DNA of 51,042 nucleotides from Zarea fungicola (taxonomy: Eukaryota > Ascomycota > Sordariomycetes > Hypocreales > Cordycipitaceae), in assembly GCA_900169235.1 (NCBI GenBank), contig FWCC01000438.1:1-51042 (forward strand), written 5' to 3'. Shown here in pieces: positions 11,173 through 21,776 of the stretch (positions are counted from its first letter, which is position 1; each line of letters begins with the position of its first letter). A model generated the notes under the pieces. That model ran no database searches, was not told where the DNA came from, and saw only the letters and a program-made list of their open reading frames with translations. The translations under genes were made by a program, and so were the position numbers.

Positions 11173-11448
11173 ATGTGCCGTGTCGACTTTTATTACGTCA
11201 AGTACTGCTGCGGCTGTAACAAGAGCTCCGTCACCCAGTACACACCCATCGCAAACTGCGACGGTTGCCTCCGATGGGTGGGCTCACTTGTCAGGAGCGT
11301 CATCACGGAACCGTATCCCTGTCTTGACTGCCAGAAGGACAGCTGGGTTGCATGGAAGGGTATGTGGTTTGAGCGGTCCGTGGCCGAATTGGAAGGCTGG
11401 TCAGGTTACGTTTCGTTCCCTGAACCAGCCTTTGAAGACGAGAGCTAA
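11173..11448 (+). CDS. Small Cys-rich hypothetical protein with three CxxC pairs
   Basis: A single-exon frame of 91 residues starts at an ATG in good context (AAAATG). It has eight Cys, six of them in three CxxC pairs (12/15, 29/32, 50/53), suggesting one or more structural zinc sites rather than disulfides, because there is no signal peptide. It also has several Trp residues and an acidic C-terminal tail. I do not recognise a named family; similar small Cys-rich cytosolic or nuclear proteins are common in filamentous ascomycetes. A TATA box lies 120 nt upstream. No function is assigned. It could be an orphan gene; a chance ORF is less likely given the regular Cys spacing. Confidence 0.6.
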   Translation: MCRVDFYYVKYCCGCNKSSVTQYTPIANCDGCLRWVGSLVRSVITEPYPCLDCQKDSWVAWKGMWFERSVAELEGWSGYVSFPEPAFEDES

Positions 11449-11985
11449 AGGTCATTTTTTTTGTTGGTAATAGATGAGTCGAAGTATTTTTTGCTCTTCT
11501 GAGCGCTTGGGAAAGGTAAGACCGGGGGTTTTTTTAATTAAAAATGATATGCCACATTAATAGCCGACTTGTGAACTCGCTGTGATGTTCTTAATTCTTC
11601 AAACTCCCCATTCTTTGCTATCTCTAAACAAAAAGGTACGTCAAGATCAAAAGGTGTTTAATTAAATTTAAAAATAGAAACATACTTGCCTGAGGGTATA
11701 ATGTATACCTTGATTATGTTTCTGCTACAACACTACCGCTTATACAAATGCAGTGATACTTGAAATTAAAAGCAGTCAATGTAAGGTTTAGAACGAAATT
11801 CTTATGGATATATAAAGTCAAGTATTAAAAAAAATTCAGGAGTGGCTACTGGCAACCACAAAACTTCAATCGCCCATCTCTGCCCGAAGCATTGGCACTC
11901 GCCCTGGTGTATGCACCTCTTTCGAATAACAAATTACTCGCTCTCCGCAGGCAGCCCCCCCTCAAAAACAGCACATTTAGCAAGG
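11449..11985. other. AT-rich convergent 3' flanks
   Basis: This lies between the stop of the small Cys-rich gene (+) and the stop of the zinc-ribbon gene (-). It is AT-rich with A and T runs that would serve as 3' end signals for both genes. No additional gene is seen. Confidence 0.5.
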
Positions 11986-12526
11986 TTACTGATGCTGCTG
12001 GCCTTGCCAACTTTGTTGTGGGGGAGGATACTGCTGTTGGCCTTGTGGAGGTGGCGACGTTGGCCCTTGAGGCGAATAATAACCTCCTGGTGGTGGCCCT
12101 TGCTGGTACTGCCCTTGCGGTGGTGGTGGGCCTTGTTGGTATTGCTGGTTCGGCTGTTGCGCCCCTTGGCCGCCACCGTTCGCCATGGCCATTACATCCG
12201 GGCGCTTGTCGAGGGGTTGGTGGAAGTTGCAGATAGTGCAGACGACATCCTGATAGCCAGAAATTGTGAAGGGAATTATGGGCTGTAGCAGCAAAGGTTA
12301 GAGTCTCTCAACGTTTTGAAGGAGCACGAAACAAGAGCCGGGGACGTTCCATGATCATAGCATGGCAATGGTGTCAACTTACAATGTAGCAGACAGTAAA
12401 GAATGGGCGCTCCTTTTGAACGTGCCCAGCCATGTTGCCGCAATGGTGGCATTGGCAGATGATACCCTCATAGCCCTTGACTTCAGAGCGAAAGGTTTGC
12501 TCACCACAAACAAGAAAAAAAGCCAT
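11986..12526 (-). CDS. Zinc-ribbon protein with Gln/Pro-rich tail
   Basis: Two exons on the minus strand, 12526-12383 and 12282-11986, with a 100-nt GTAAGT...CAG intron and a CTCTAACC branch site. They encode 146 residues. The N-terminal half begins MAFFLVCGEQTFRSEVKGYEG and carries CQCHHC (Cys24, 26, 29), Cys46 and CTIC (Cys63, 66), forming a zinc ribbon of the kind annotated in fungi as zinc_ribbon_15. The C-terminal half is low complexity with Q, P, G and Y repeats (QYQQGPPP, GYYSPQGP). Such tails sometimes lead to a misleading 'rhodopsin' annotation; there are no membrane helices. The molecular role is unknown. The start is the only ATG that gives the conserved N-terminus. Confidence 0.85.
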
Positions 12527-13413
12527 TGCAGCGGTTTGTTCGGGGGGGGACGGGCTGACCGTATATCGACGTGGGTAGCGTTAATTGAGGAGACTCGTAC
12601 GGTATGCAATTCTAGCAATCGCAACCCCTTTTAAAATGGAATCGCAAACGATGGCGAGAGCACTATACCTGGCGTATTTTTTTTCGCCAAGTTGATTTCG
12701 AGCTCTTTGAGACTGTAGGAGTAGAGGATAACGAAGTAGCGGGGGGTGGCAAACCGCCAAGACGTCGCAAGAAATTGGTTGTGTTGTCGCTGGACGCGCG
12801 CGCCGGAGGGTGGCGCTGGGCTACTCTAGGCTCAAGCAAAGCTTATCGTATTTCTTCAATCTATAGAGGTTGACGGTTGAGGTGCGATAAAAAATCCAGA
12901 GGAAGAGAATCTGGTATTTGGGGGGGAGCTGTGTAGAGTTGTATGTAGAGTACAAGAAAGCTTGGTCGAAGCCGCAGCAACGGTGACGCAAACAAAAAGA
13001 GCTTAAACTTTAGCAGTCCATCGCTGCAGTCCTCCCCGGAACTATAAATTATCTTTGGAGCTTTTGAATCAGTCCGTCTCTGCCACTACATATGGCGTCC
13101 CCTTGTGGCGCAACCTCCCCAATTGGTAGTTTTAGTGGCGTAGCTCAAGTTGGAAAGGTCCGCCAAAAATAATTTTGTCCAGCATCATATTTACAACCTC
13201 GTTTTATGCAGTTTTTTTTTTGTCTCTACAGCCTCACCTCCTACATTCCAGCGAATAAGGCCGTGCTATAGGCAATTACTCCCCAGACTTCAATAGCTAC
13301 GATTTACTCTATACACGCCGCAATCTACACGCCTAAACGAACTAAGAATTGCCCAAAAGAAATTTACGCAAACCTACTTTGCAAGGCCGCTCACGAGCGC
13401 AAACCAGCCAACG
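12527..13413. other. Divergent promoter region between the zinc-ribbon gene and RPP1
   Basis: Both genes are transcribed away from this 0.9-kb stretch. It has a G-rich block at 12541-12550, a GC-rich block at 12790-12830 and a T run at 13211-13220. I see no further coding or RNA gene. Confidence 0.5.
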
Positions 13414-14370
13414 ATGCTCTACGACCTCAACATCGCCTGGTCGCCCTCTACGCCGCAAGAGAAGCTCATCCAGACCCTGTCTGCCGCATCTAGCCTCGGC
13501 TACTCGACCGTCGCCCTCAACCACAACCTCGAGCTTCCCGTTCAGGCCACACCAACAAACCCGTTCCCAAAACTGTCGCAACCGACATCAGCGTCGTCGA
13601 CAAAGCTCCCCAACATCCTCCACCGCGCCACCTTCCCCCTCGCCGACCCCTCCGCGCCAAACTACCGCCTTCCTGCCCTCACCGCCGTCTACGACATGCT
13701 CGCCGTGCGCCCGACCACGCCGGAGGCCTTTCAGAACGCCTGCCTGACCCTCGACGTGCCGCTCATCTCCCTCGACCTCACCCAGCACTTCCCCTTTCAC
13801 TTTCGACCAAAGCCGTGCATGGCCGCTGTCGCACGCGGTGTCCACTTTGAGATTTGCTACGCGCAGCTCCTCAACGCCGACGCGCGCGGCCGCACAAACT
13901 TCATCGCCAACGTGACGAACCTGTTTCGCGCCACGCGCGGCCGCGGCATCGTGCTCAGCAGCGAGGCCAAGAGCGCGCTCGGCCTCCGGGGCCCGGCCGA
14001 CGTGGTAAATCTGCTCGGCGTGTGGGGCTTGCCCAACGACAAGGGCATGGAGGGCCTGCGGTCGCTGCCGAGGGGCATCGTTGTCAACGAGGGCATCAAG
14101 CGCAATGGGTTCCGCGGCATCGTGAGTATTGTAAAGACGGCGGAGGAGCCGGGTAGCAACGGCCGTGGCAGCGGTGACGCAGATGCGAGTGGGCAGGAGA
14201 CGGCGGGCACGGATGGGACATCGACGCCGGCAGGGGCCAACAGCAAGCAAAAGAATCAAAAACGCAAGCCTGGCCAGGAAGAGGGCCAGCAAATAAGCAA
14301 GCGACAGGCAAAAAAGATGAGGCTAGCTGAGCGCGCGGCGCAAGCTGAGAAAGGGAAACCCGTCAAGTGA
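13414..14370 (+). CDS. RPP1: Ribonuclease P/MRP protein subunit Rpp1 (p30)
   Basis: One uninterrupted exon encodes 318 residues. The N-terminus MLYDLNIAWSP and the following LGYSTVALNHNLELP are typical of the RNase P subunit p30 family, which adopts a TIM-barrel-like fold. Further family segments are LISLDLTQHFPFHF, GVHFEICYAQLL and NEGIKRNGFRGIVSIV near the C-terminus. The protein is shared by nuclear RNase P (5' end maturation of pre-tRNA) and RNase MRP (pre-rRNA cleavage). The last 60 residues are Lys/Arg/Gln-rich and disordered. Codon usage is GC-rich compared with the flanks. It converges with the secreted-protein gene across a 248-nt gap. The assignment is confident. Confidence 0.92.
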   Translation: MLYDLNIAWSPSTPQEKLIQTLSAASSLGYSTVALNHNLELPVQATPTNPFPKLSQPTSASSTKLPNILHRATFPLADPSAPNYRLPALTAVYDMLAVRPTTPEAFQNACLTLDVPLISLDLTQHFPFHFRPKPCMAAVARGVHFEICYAQLLNADARGRTNFIANVTNLFRATRGRGIVLSSEAKSALGLRGPADVVNLLGVWGLPNDKGMEGLRSLPRGIVVNEGIKRNGFRGIVSIVKTAEEPGSNGRGSGDADASGQETAGTDGTSTPAGANSKQKNQKRKPGQEEGQQISKRQAKKMRLAERAAQAEKGKPVK

Positions 14371-14618
14371 GAGGGTAAAGAAGAAAGTAAAAGCGGACGC
14401 ACACAATCTTTTTTTTTATGTTATTTTACACATGATACCCCGGGATTTTATATGACGCACAATGTAGACACGGCTTTCACAGGCTCTGAATTTTTCTCTC
14501 TTCACTAAAAATGAAATGAAAGAAGTACGCGAGGAGGTCTAGACTAAAGTGGTGTACCAAAATACAAAAATAGTAAAAATAAAACCCAAACGGTCGCTTG
14601 TTTTTGCCACCAGACAAC

Positions 14619-16360
14619 CTAGTTCTCAATGTTCAGTGCAAAGGCCGACGAAGTACTGCTAGGCTTGGGCGCAGTAGCCTTGGCCATCAAATTTCCCAAT
14701 TCCAGCTGGCTGCTCAGCGTAAACCCTGACAAGTCAATCGGTAGAGGCGGTGGCAGGGGAGGCGGCAGCACGGCAGTGGCTTGAGTCTGTTGCGGCTGCC
14801 CCATGCTTAGAATGATTGTTGAACTGCCCTTGATAGCAGATTCCAGGGGGGCAGGCCTGTTGGTCGAGGTAGTCGCCGAGGCAGATGCAGATGTTGGTTT
14901 GGACTTCGACTCTGACTCCGACGCCGACGGCAAAGTTGTTGGCACTATCGGACTAGAGCTTTCTCCAGAAGGTTTTGCCGTTGAAGTCTCGATGCTGGAG
15001 GTTGTGCTAGAAGAGGTATTGGGCTCCGCCGGTTCCTTCGTACTGACCGACGCTGAGCTTCTCGTAGTCGCGGGAGGAGGCGGAGGTGGAACTGGCGGTG
15101 GCGGTATGCTTGTTGACGACGTTGACACACTGCTTGTAGTCGTTGTTGAGGCAGGCGGAGGAACGCTTGCTGGGGGCGGCGGAACGGCGGTTGAGACAGT
15201 AGCACGAGACGTCGCTGGTTTATCAGTAGGCGGAGAAACACTAGGCGGCGACGGCGGCGGCGGTGGTGGTGGTGGTGGTGGTGGTGGTGGTGGTGGCGCT
15301 GACGCAACTGTCGAGGTTGATACACTGGTCGCAGGCGTTGTTGATTTGTCGATTTCAGCAGCAGGTGGAGGGATGCTCGCTGGCGGCGGCGATGGAGCTG
15401 GTGTCTGTGATGTCACTGCTGGTTTATTACCAGTGAAGATGGAAATGATGGATACTCCCACTCCGTTGCCATCCTTGTTTCGCGTCGCTGAAATCACAAC
15501 GGGCGAGCTTGACTGGCTAACAACTTGGCTTGGGGGAGCCTGGGAAGTAGCACTAAGGCTGGTTCTGATAGTAGTCGATTCGATTGGTTTTACCTGGATG
15601 AAAGAATTAGTTTCAATTCCTGGGGCTTGAAATATGCAATAAGCGAACCTCTGCGCTGCTAGTGCCAGAAGTTCGGCCGTTAGTAGCAGTTTCCGTGATT
15701 GTGATAGTGCTCTCTCTTGCTTGGCCTGGTCCGCACCCTGCGGTGTCTGCCGTGGTCACGGTAGATGCTGAATCTGCTTTGGTGACTGGTGGAATACCAC
15801 CCGTTACCTGCACGGTCACTGTAACAAACTTGGGTCGGAGACTGCAAGATGTAGAGACCGGGGAAGGGACAGGGTCTTTGCCAGTCGTAGATTGTGTTCC
15901 GGGAGCTGGTTCCGCAGACTCGCTAGAGCTCCTCGTAGTAGATTTCGTTTCTGTAATTGGAACTGGAGAAACAGATGGCTTGGCGCGCGTAGATCTTGTT
16001 TCTGGAATGTTGGAAGCAGCAGAGCTATCACTTGAAGTCAAGACCGGCACAGGCATGGCTGAGGATCGAGTTGCAGCAGGGACTGTAGGAGTGATGATCC
16101 GAGTAATGGTGGTGTTGGATCCTCTCAATAACCCTGAAATCTTTTTCCCTGATTCTTCATTTTTGCCATCTCGAGAGCCATCATTCGCTCTGTTCAGCTG
16201 TTCCACCTCTGCCTGCCTGGCCACCGCTCTTCTCGCGTTAACTGGCCCCGCTGCAGCGAACTGGTAATTGTTAGCAATTCATAGAGACATTCACTGTGTT
16301 TGGCTCACATACAGGAGATACGGCCGAAGCTAGAAGAACATAGATAGCGAGCGACCGCAT
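14619..16360 (-). CDS. Secreted Ser/Thr/Pro-rich (mucin-like) protein
   Basis: Three minus-strand exons, 16360-16313, 16260-15649 and 15593-14619, give 544 residues. Exon 1 encodes MRSLAIYVLLASAVSP, completed by FAAAGP, a clear signal peptide. The mature protein is dominated by Ser, Thr, Pro and Ala, with a run of 16 Pro near the middle and many SST/TTS stretches suited to O-mannosylation. There is no recognisable catalytic domain and no GPI signal at the C-terminus (FALNIEN). A cell-wall or extracellular matrix role is inferred. Intron 1 is canonical (GTATGT, GCTAAC, CAG); intron 2 has an unusual GTTCGC donor but keeps the frame and has an ACTAAT branch site. Long plus-strand ORFs opposite this gene are compositional shadows. 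Confidence 0.75.
15253..15297. repeat. GGC/GGT trinucleotide repeat encoding polyproline
   Basis: About 15 GGC/GGT units on the plus strand read as an uninterrupted Pro run on the minus strand, inside the secreted protein. Such repeats change length by slippage, so allele length may vary between strains. Confidence 0.9.
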
Positions 16361-17868
16361 TCTGGCAACCAGGGCTTGCCCTGAAGAGAACACTGACGCC
16401 CGCCAGGTGAAGCTATATTAGGCCTGTACGGGCAGATATGTAATGAAATGCGTTGATAAATTGCAACGTAAACGGGCCAGCCGTAGTAATTCAAATAAAG
16501 AAATCGAAGTGGTGTTACGCTGCGAGTTTGACCCTACGCAAGATGCAAATGAGTGTAGCATCCAGTACGACAAGAGGTGAAAGCTTGTAGGAACTTGGTC
16601 TTGGTGGGTGAGGCGTGTATCGAGTCTTAAAGAATGGAAAGCAGGGCACTGCAGTTTCTTTGAATTAGCAATTGAATTAAAACCCAGCCTTTGATTGACG
16701 GAGACGGGGCTCAGGGGACAGAATAACTACCATCAAGTGTCCAACAGAGTGGTCCGCGCAAAAGCGCTAAGGGTTATTTAAAAAGAGGCCATCATAGATG
16801 GGACGAAGAGAAACACGCGACCTTTTCTTTCTTCTCGTAGAAAATGGTGGTGGACGAAAGAAGGAGGGAAAAGAGAAAGAAGTCTACCATGCGGCGGCGT
16901 GGGAATTACGGCAACGGTGGCCGCGTTTCAACGGGCGGGCAGTTGTTTCGCGAGCCTGCGACACGATGCTACGTGAACCAAATTACGTTGACAGCCAGAA
17001 GGCTATATCGGTCCTGGATTTATTCACCACGGCGCAGACTCGAAACCTAGGGTAAAACTGGTCTAGTGGGCGGCGCCACTCGGGATGAGACGAGTGATGT
17101 TACAGGTTTGACACTGGGGTTCCTGGCAGCCAGGGTGATGCTGGAGAGTATGGTCGGCCTGATTTTTCTCAGAATACGTCTTGGCTAGCAAATAAAATAT
17201 GAGAAAGGACTCAGTATTGCTAAACAGAAAGTTATTGTATCGTCAGTTGCCAACAGATAACTCTGGTCGTGATGCCGGAGTACCGGCGCGCGAACGCTTA
17301 GTTTGGGGTTTAGATAGTAATAGCATCTGAATCGTGTGGCGTTTTGGAAATCGTATGATTAGGAGCACTATGGCCGCGCCAGGCCTATTTATGATTTTGG
17401 CTTGAACCGTCTTTTTGGGGATCGAAACCGGTCTGCGGCAAAATGGGTGCACAAAGAGAAATTACGTTTATGCCGATGGAATTGGAGACAGCCAAGTCGG
17501 AGGTGGCGTCAGGAACTGGCTGTACTGTAGAATGCAGGGATTTATTAATCCAAGTCATTTGGTTGTGGATTCATCAACAGGACAGGGGTGTATTAGCCAC
17601 CGGCTTGCGCTGAAAGGAGGAGGTTGTCTTCCGGCATTTGCTCTTTAATTATTACTACTACTAACGTACGGAGTAGATCGCAAGCAAGTACCAATAACAG
17701 GTACTAATAAGACAGCAACCGGCAAGGTCGGTACCTACGCAACGGGGGCCAATCCACCAGTTGCGGACAACTTGTGGGAAGAGCGAAGTAGGAAATTAGT
17801 AGTCGGTATTCATCAACTCGCAGTAAAAGTGCCGTTCTTGGGGGGCTTCGTCAAGGTTTGGATGTCTG

Positions 17869-17900
17869 AATTTTTTTTAATTTTTTTTTAATTTTTTTTT
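17869..17900. repeat. Phased T-tracts (AA-T8, AA-T9, AA-T9)
   Basis: Three runs of 8-9 T, each preceded by AA, recur every 10-11 nt. This is close to one helical turn, the arrangement that gives intrinsically bent, nucleosome-disfavouring DNA. Confidence 0.7.
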
Positions 17901-18735
17901 ACATTGGCAATGCCTGGAAAGAATCGAGAAAACTCCGTAGCTACGTCTTGATACTGTTGTGAGCTATTGTGAACACCGATACGGATTGAGAGCAGAGGCT
18001 AGCTGTTGTACATTTTTTGTTTGATACCCGCATCGTGGCTGACAAATGGCCCCTACAACAACGATGGGGTCAATTATCAAGTTCATCCACAGATTTCGGC
18101 ATTTGGCATAATACTATTACAAACAGCGACACATGGTCGGCATTGTTCAAATGGGTAAAATGCATGTCAGACTGCCGGGGTTTATTACCGCCTTGTAACA
18201 TGTAAAGTTCCGCCTGTTCAGTCCGCTCATAAGTGTCCGTCTACATAGCCGTCCTCAATGTCTGCTGACATACAAAAAGAAAGAGTTGAAGAAACGGATA
18301 AAGACGCCGCGTGGCATCCCATGGGGATTTATTCGAGCACAGCCTCGTACAGATATCAGATCCTTGCAGGCAAATTCAGCTTGGTCTCTACTCGGCTTCT
18401 GAAAACATCCCAAGGAGGAATACAATTCGCTTTCCCCCACGATTTCGTGTCAATATTGATGAGGTGAACAGTGAAGTGTGACGAGTACTTGCGAGTAGTA
18501 TCATATTCTGCCTGTATGTATTTCGACAGAGATGGAAAATGCTTGCGTACAGTCTGATGCCTGGTCGCATTCGCACTCAGCAAGTTCTGTGGATTCTTCT
18601 AGCCAGAGATTGAATATTGGCTTGCCGTTGGTTAAAGACTCCATAATATGAGGGATCAATTGAATTGCATGGCATTCCATTTATCATTTCACGGCATAGT
18701 AAAACTTCTTCCAAGGCAGGAATGCTTCTCCTTTG

Positions 18736-18743
18736 TATAAATA
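18736..18743 (+). promoter_or_regulatory. TATA box upstream of the hydrolase pseudogene
   Basis: A TATAAATA lies about 100 nt upstream of the presumed former start at 18838, suggesting that the promoter outlived the coding damage. Confidence 0.45.
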
Positions 18744-18837
18744 TGTCTAGTCTCTCCGGCGTCAGCGAGTACAACCTTCAGAATCATTACATCTATTCAT
18801 TTATAACATAGATAATCCTGAAAAAAAAAAGAAGGCA

Positions 18838-20029
18838 ATTCAGTCTATTCCTGCTTTGGCAGCAACTTTCCTGTCAATTGCTACCACCTCCGCTCTTGCA
18901 CTGAACACGCCCAATCCGAGCTCACTCCAGGCAAGAGCCGACACACCATTGAACACCACCCTGGCTTATTACAAGCTGCCGGGACACAATGGCGAATCCA
19001 ACGTTTTGACCCATGCCTTTGTTCCTTTATTTTGCGGCGCAAGCCTGTCTGTCTACTACATCGAGCCTTCGGTCTATGGAAAGCTCACTGGGACGGCGCA
19101 GAAGCCCGTGTTGCTTCTGGCCCACGGCTTTCCCGAATCAAGTTACATGTGGAGAGATGCAACTCTGTCTTTATCCGAAAGAGTGCCAATTTTCGCATAC
19201 GATGTAAATAATTGTGCTTTGACAACGACTGCTGTATAAAAGAACCTTGAGCCAATATTGGAGAAAATATCAACCTTGATATGGACTCTCGACCCCGTGC
19301 AAGACTGGTAGAGATCAGTTGACGGTCGCCCAAGCTGTCATCGAAGCAGTGACTAGCATCTACGGCAACGGCACCGCTATTGTTATGACCGGGCATGATC
19401 GGGGCGCTCGCACCATGCAGCGAATGGCACTTCAGATTGAAGACTTTCCTCATGTCAAACGCCTCGGTGTCGTCATGATGGAAACCGTACCCTTCGTACC
19501 GATGTACTAGGCCATTTCCAACCCCTCTGCAGCTATCAGAGACTACCACGTTTCTCTTCTGCCCAGGGGACAGTTTACTATTGACATCATCTCAGCATAC
19601 GGCGGCAGCAACTATGTCAGTGCATTTATCACTGCTGTAGCGGGTACCGACACAGTTGGCAGGGGCAGGCTGCTGTCGGGAGACGCTTTGGAGGTCTATG
19701 GCAATTTTATGGATCAGCTCGGGATAGGATCTGCTATTGTACTGAATTTTGTCGCCCAAACAGCGGTCGACTATCAAAGAGAGGTTGCGGATCAGCAAGC
19801 CAGACGCAAGCTTTCGATTCCCACCATGATTGTCTACTCCACCGCCGCCTCAGTGCAAGGGCTTGGGCTAGATCCTGCCAAGGCATGGGCTGACTATGTG
19901 AACCCGAGTGCCAATCTCATGACACATGGAATCGGCAATGGGTATGGTCACTTCCTGTTGGATGAGACGCCAGAGCAGGTTGTTGTTGCCTTGATCCGTA
20001 GCTTTCTCAGCCAGCCGGGAGTAGAATAA
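18838..20029 (+). pseudogene. Decayed secreted alpha/beta hydrolase (epoxide hydrolase-like)
   Basis: The reading frame from 18838 gives a good signal peptide (SIPALAATFLSIATTSALA), but the codon where Met is expected is ATT (18838-18840). HGFPESSYMW marks the oxyanion-hole loop, GHDRGAR the nucleophile elbow (Asp), and GYGHFLLDE the catalytic His, all typical of epoxide-hydrolase/dehalogenase-like alpha/beta hydrolases. The frame is broken between about 19204 and 19303, where a DxxGYG-like segment should join TGRDQLTV; no clean splice acceptor restores it. A TAG at 19508-19510 interrupts the frame, which then continues open for 173 codons to TAA at 20027. No intron removes the TAG in frame. 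Three independent lesions argue for a pseudogene. Sequencing error or a mis-modelled intron could explain at most one or two. Confidence 0.75.
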
Positions 20030-20611
20030 TCTAGATCAGGCTTAGTCGTATATAGAACCAGGGCTGGCTATTGCATTATTGTGAGAAGCCAATGGCAATT
20101 TCATTACTATTATGACTACCCTTTTAATCATTGAACAATGCCTGTCAGTAACACGGCCGTGTTTGGAAGGTGAAACGAATTCCTCTGGGCGGCCGAAGCG
20201 TGAGAGGTTGTAAATAAAAACAGGAAGTCAAGTGTAGTAATATTACAGACTTTGACAAGAATAGAGACAGAAAGCGAATAAAAGAAAAATAGGAAATAAA
20301 GGAAACGGCGTGAAATTGTTGGGCTTACATAGTCGACTAGCCTCAGATCGTAGCCCTTTCCAACGGCCGTCTGGATCGGGGTTACAAGATGGCAAGCTAG
20401 GTACCTCGACAAGCAAATCGACAGCAAAAAGATACCTAAACACTCACGTCGCGTTCTCATGTCAATGATCTCACCGTATGTGTCTGCATGAGGAATCTTT
20501 TCATCCCACAGCTTATATATTTCCCAGACGGCAGGATCGAAAGAAATGCATTCGTCGTGTACATTACATAGTACATATCGCCAATCTGAGATATAATCAT
20601 TTTACAAGAAA
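20030..20611. other. Intergenic region upstream of the DUF1295 gene
   Basis: This is AT-rich, with a TATATAT element at 20514-20520 about 95 nt before the next start codon. A 110-codon minus-strand ORF (20460-20128) has a hydrophobic, low-complexity translation and no recognisable family, so it is not annotated. Confidence 0.45.
20514..20520 (+). promoter_or_regulatory. Possible TATA element of the DUF1295 gene
   Basis: TATATAT lies about 95 nt upstream of the ATG at 20612, in a position expected for a core promoter. Evidence is positional only. Confidence 0.35.
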
Positions 20612-21776
20612 ATGGCGCCCACGCATGTTTTAGATGACTATTACTTAGGCATCACCGCGCTGGTCACTGTCGCTTTCCAGCTTGTGTGTTTCTTTATTGC
20701 GTTCTACTTTCAATTTGACAAAATTACCGGTAAGACCACGGTATAAACGTCTCCATCCGTCTTTCCATCGCCGCTAATTCTTCAATAAAAACAGACCTCG
20801 CTGGTGGCACCAACTTCGCTGTCCTCGCCGTCCTCACACTCTCCCTTGGTGGCGCGCACCAGCACCCGCGCCAGCTTGTCGTGTCCCTCTTCATGATAGT
20901 CTGGTCGCTGCGCCTCGCAGGATTCCTCTTCTTCCGCATTCTCAAGACGGGCAAAGATGAGCGCTTCAATGAGATGCGCAGTAAGTTCCTCTCCTTCCTC
21001 GGCTTCTGGATCTTTCAGATGCTCTGGGTCTGGATCGTCTCGCTGCCCGTCACGCTCCTCAACTCGCCCAACGTAACGCGCTACTCGCAAAAGCCCTTTG
21101 GCACAGGACGGGACATTGCGGGTGTTGTGCTGTATGCGGTGGGCATGGTGTTCGAGGCGGGGAGCGATGTGCAGAGATATGTTTTTCGGTCCAGGCAGTC
21201 GCGGCAGGGTCGCAAGGGTGACGTCTGCGACTCGGGGTTCTTTGCCGTATCAAGACATCCCAATTACTTTGGCGACATTATTATTCAGTGGTGTAAGTAG
21301 TCGACTTCGAATGCAAGCGCTGCTGCGAGACAAGCAGACTAACGCCACCCCCAGCCATGTTCATGATTGCAGTCTCTGCCGCCGCGGACGGCTATGTCGA
21401 GGGAGAGGCCTACAACGCCCTCTACGCCAGCATCCTCGCGCCTTTCTTCATTACCTTTCTCTTAATGTTCGTATCTGGCATGCCGCTCTCTGAGCGACCC
21501 AAGGCCAAAGCACGCTACGAGCAGGATAACAACTGGCAAGGCTACAAGCGATGGCTGGGCCGCACTAGTCCTCTGATTCCCTTCCCGCCGTCGCTGTATG
21601 TCAGAATGCCTGTACTTTTAAAGCGTACTGTATTTCTTGAGCTGCCTCTATATGTTTTTGACCCAGCCAAGCATTCAGATATAACGGCCCCTGGCGGCGG
21701 TCGCGAACAAGGCGAGGACCATGCCGGTGAAGGACAGACAGAGCGGGAGAGTGCCGATCAGGCACTCACAAGATGA
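20612..21776 (+). CDS. DUF1295 / steroid-reductase-like integral membrane protein
   Basis: Three exons, 20612-20729, 20795-21292 and 21355-21776, give 345 residues. Introns of 65 and 62 nt have GTAAGA/GTAAGT donors and CAG acceptors with CGCTAAT and GACTAAC branch sites. The protein has several membrane helices, for example residues 12-34 and the segments around FLGFWIFQMLWVW and MFMIAVSAA. The signature SRHPNYFGDIIIQWS near residues 210-220 is the NAD(P)H/cofactor-proximal motif of the DUF1295 branch of the steroid 5-alpha-reductase/ICMT-like superfamily. A membrane oxidoreductase acting on a lipid is inferred; no substrate can be named. The last 40 residues are hydrophilic and Gly/Glu-rich. 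Exon phases join exactly (G+AC, T+CC). Confidence 0.9.

Larger units (their letters stand above)
16361..18837. other. 2.5-kb gene-poor region
   Basis: No supportable gene. Open frames such as 16798-17055 are short, lack domains and overlap others. It holds the promoter of the minus-strand secreted gene at its left end and the promoter of the hydrolase pseudogene at its right end. Inside lie phased T-tracts near 17871-17899 and a TACGGAGTA palindrome-like motif at 17667. Confidence 0.5.

Noticed and set aside
13588..14292. 234-codon minus-strand ORF opposite RPP1
   Set aside because: It is a GC-rich antisense shadow of a well-identified gene, with an Arg/Ala/Val/Glu-rich low-information translation.
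14803..16267. Long plus-strand ORFs (14803-15630 and 15662-16267) opposite the secreted protein
   Set aside because: They are antisense to a spliced, signal-peptide-bearing gene; their Gly/Val/Asp-rich translations come from the Pro/Ser/Thr codons of the other strand.
20128..20460. 110-codon minus-strand ORF upstream of the DUF1295 gene
   Set aside because: Hydrophobic low-complexity translation in AT-rich DNA, no family match and no supporting splice or promoter signals.
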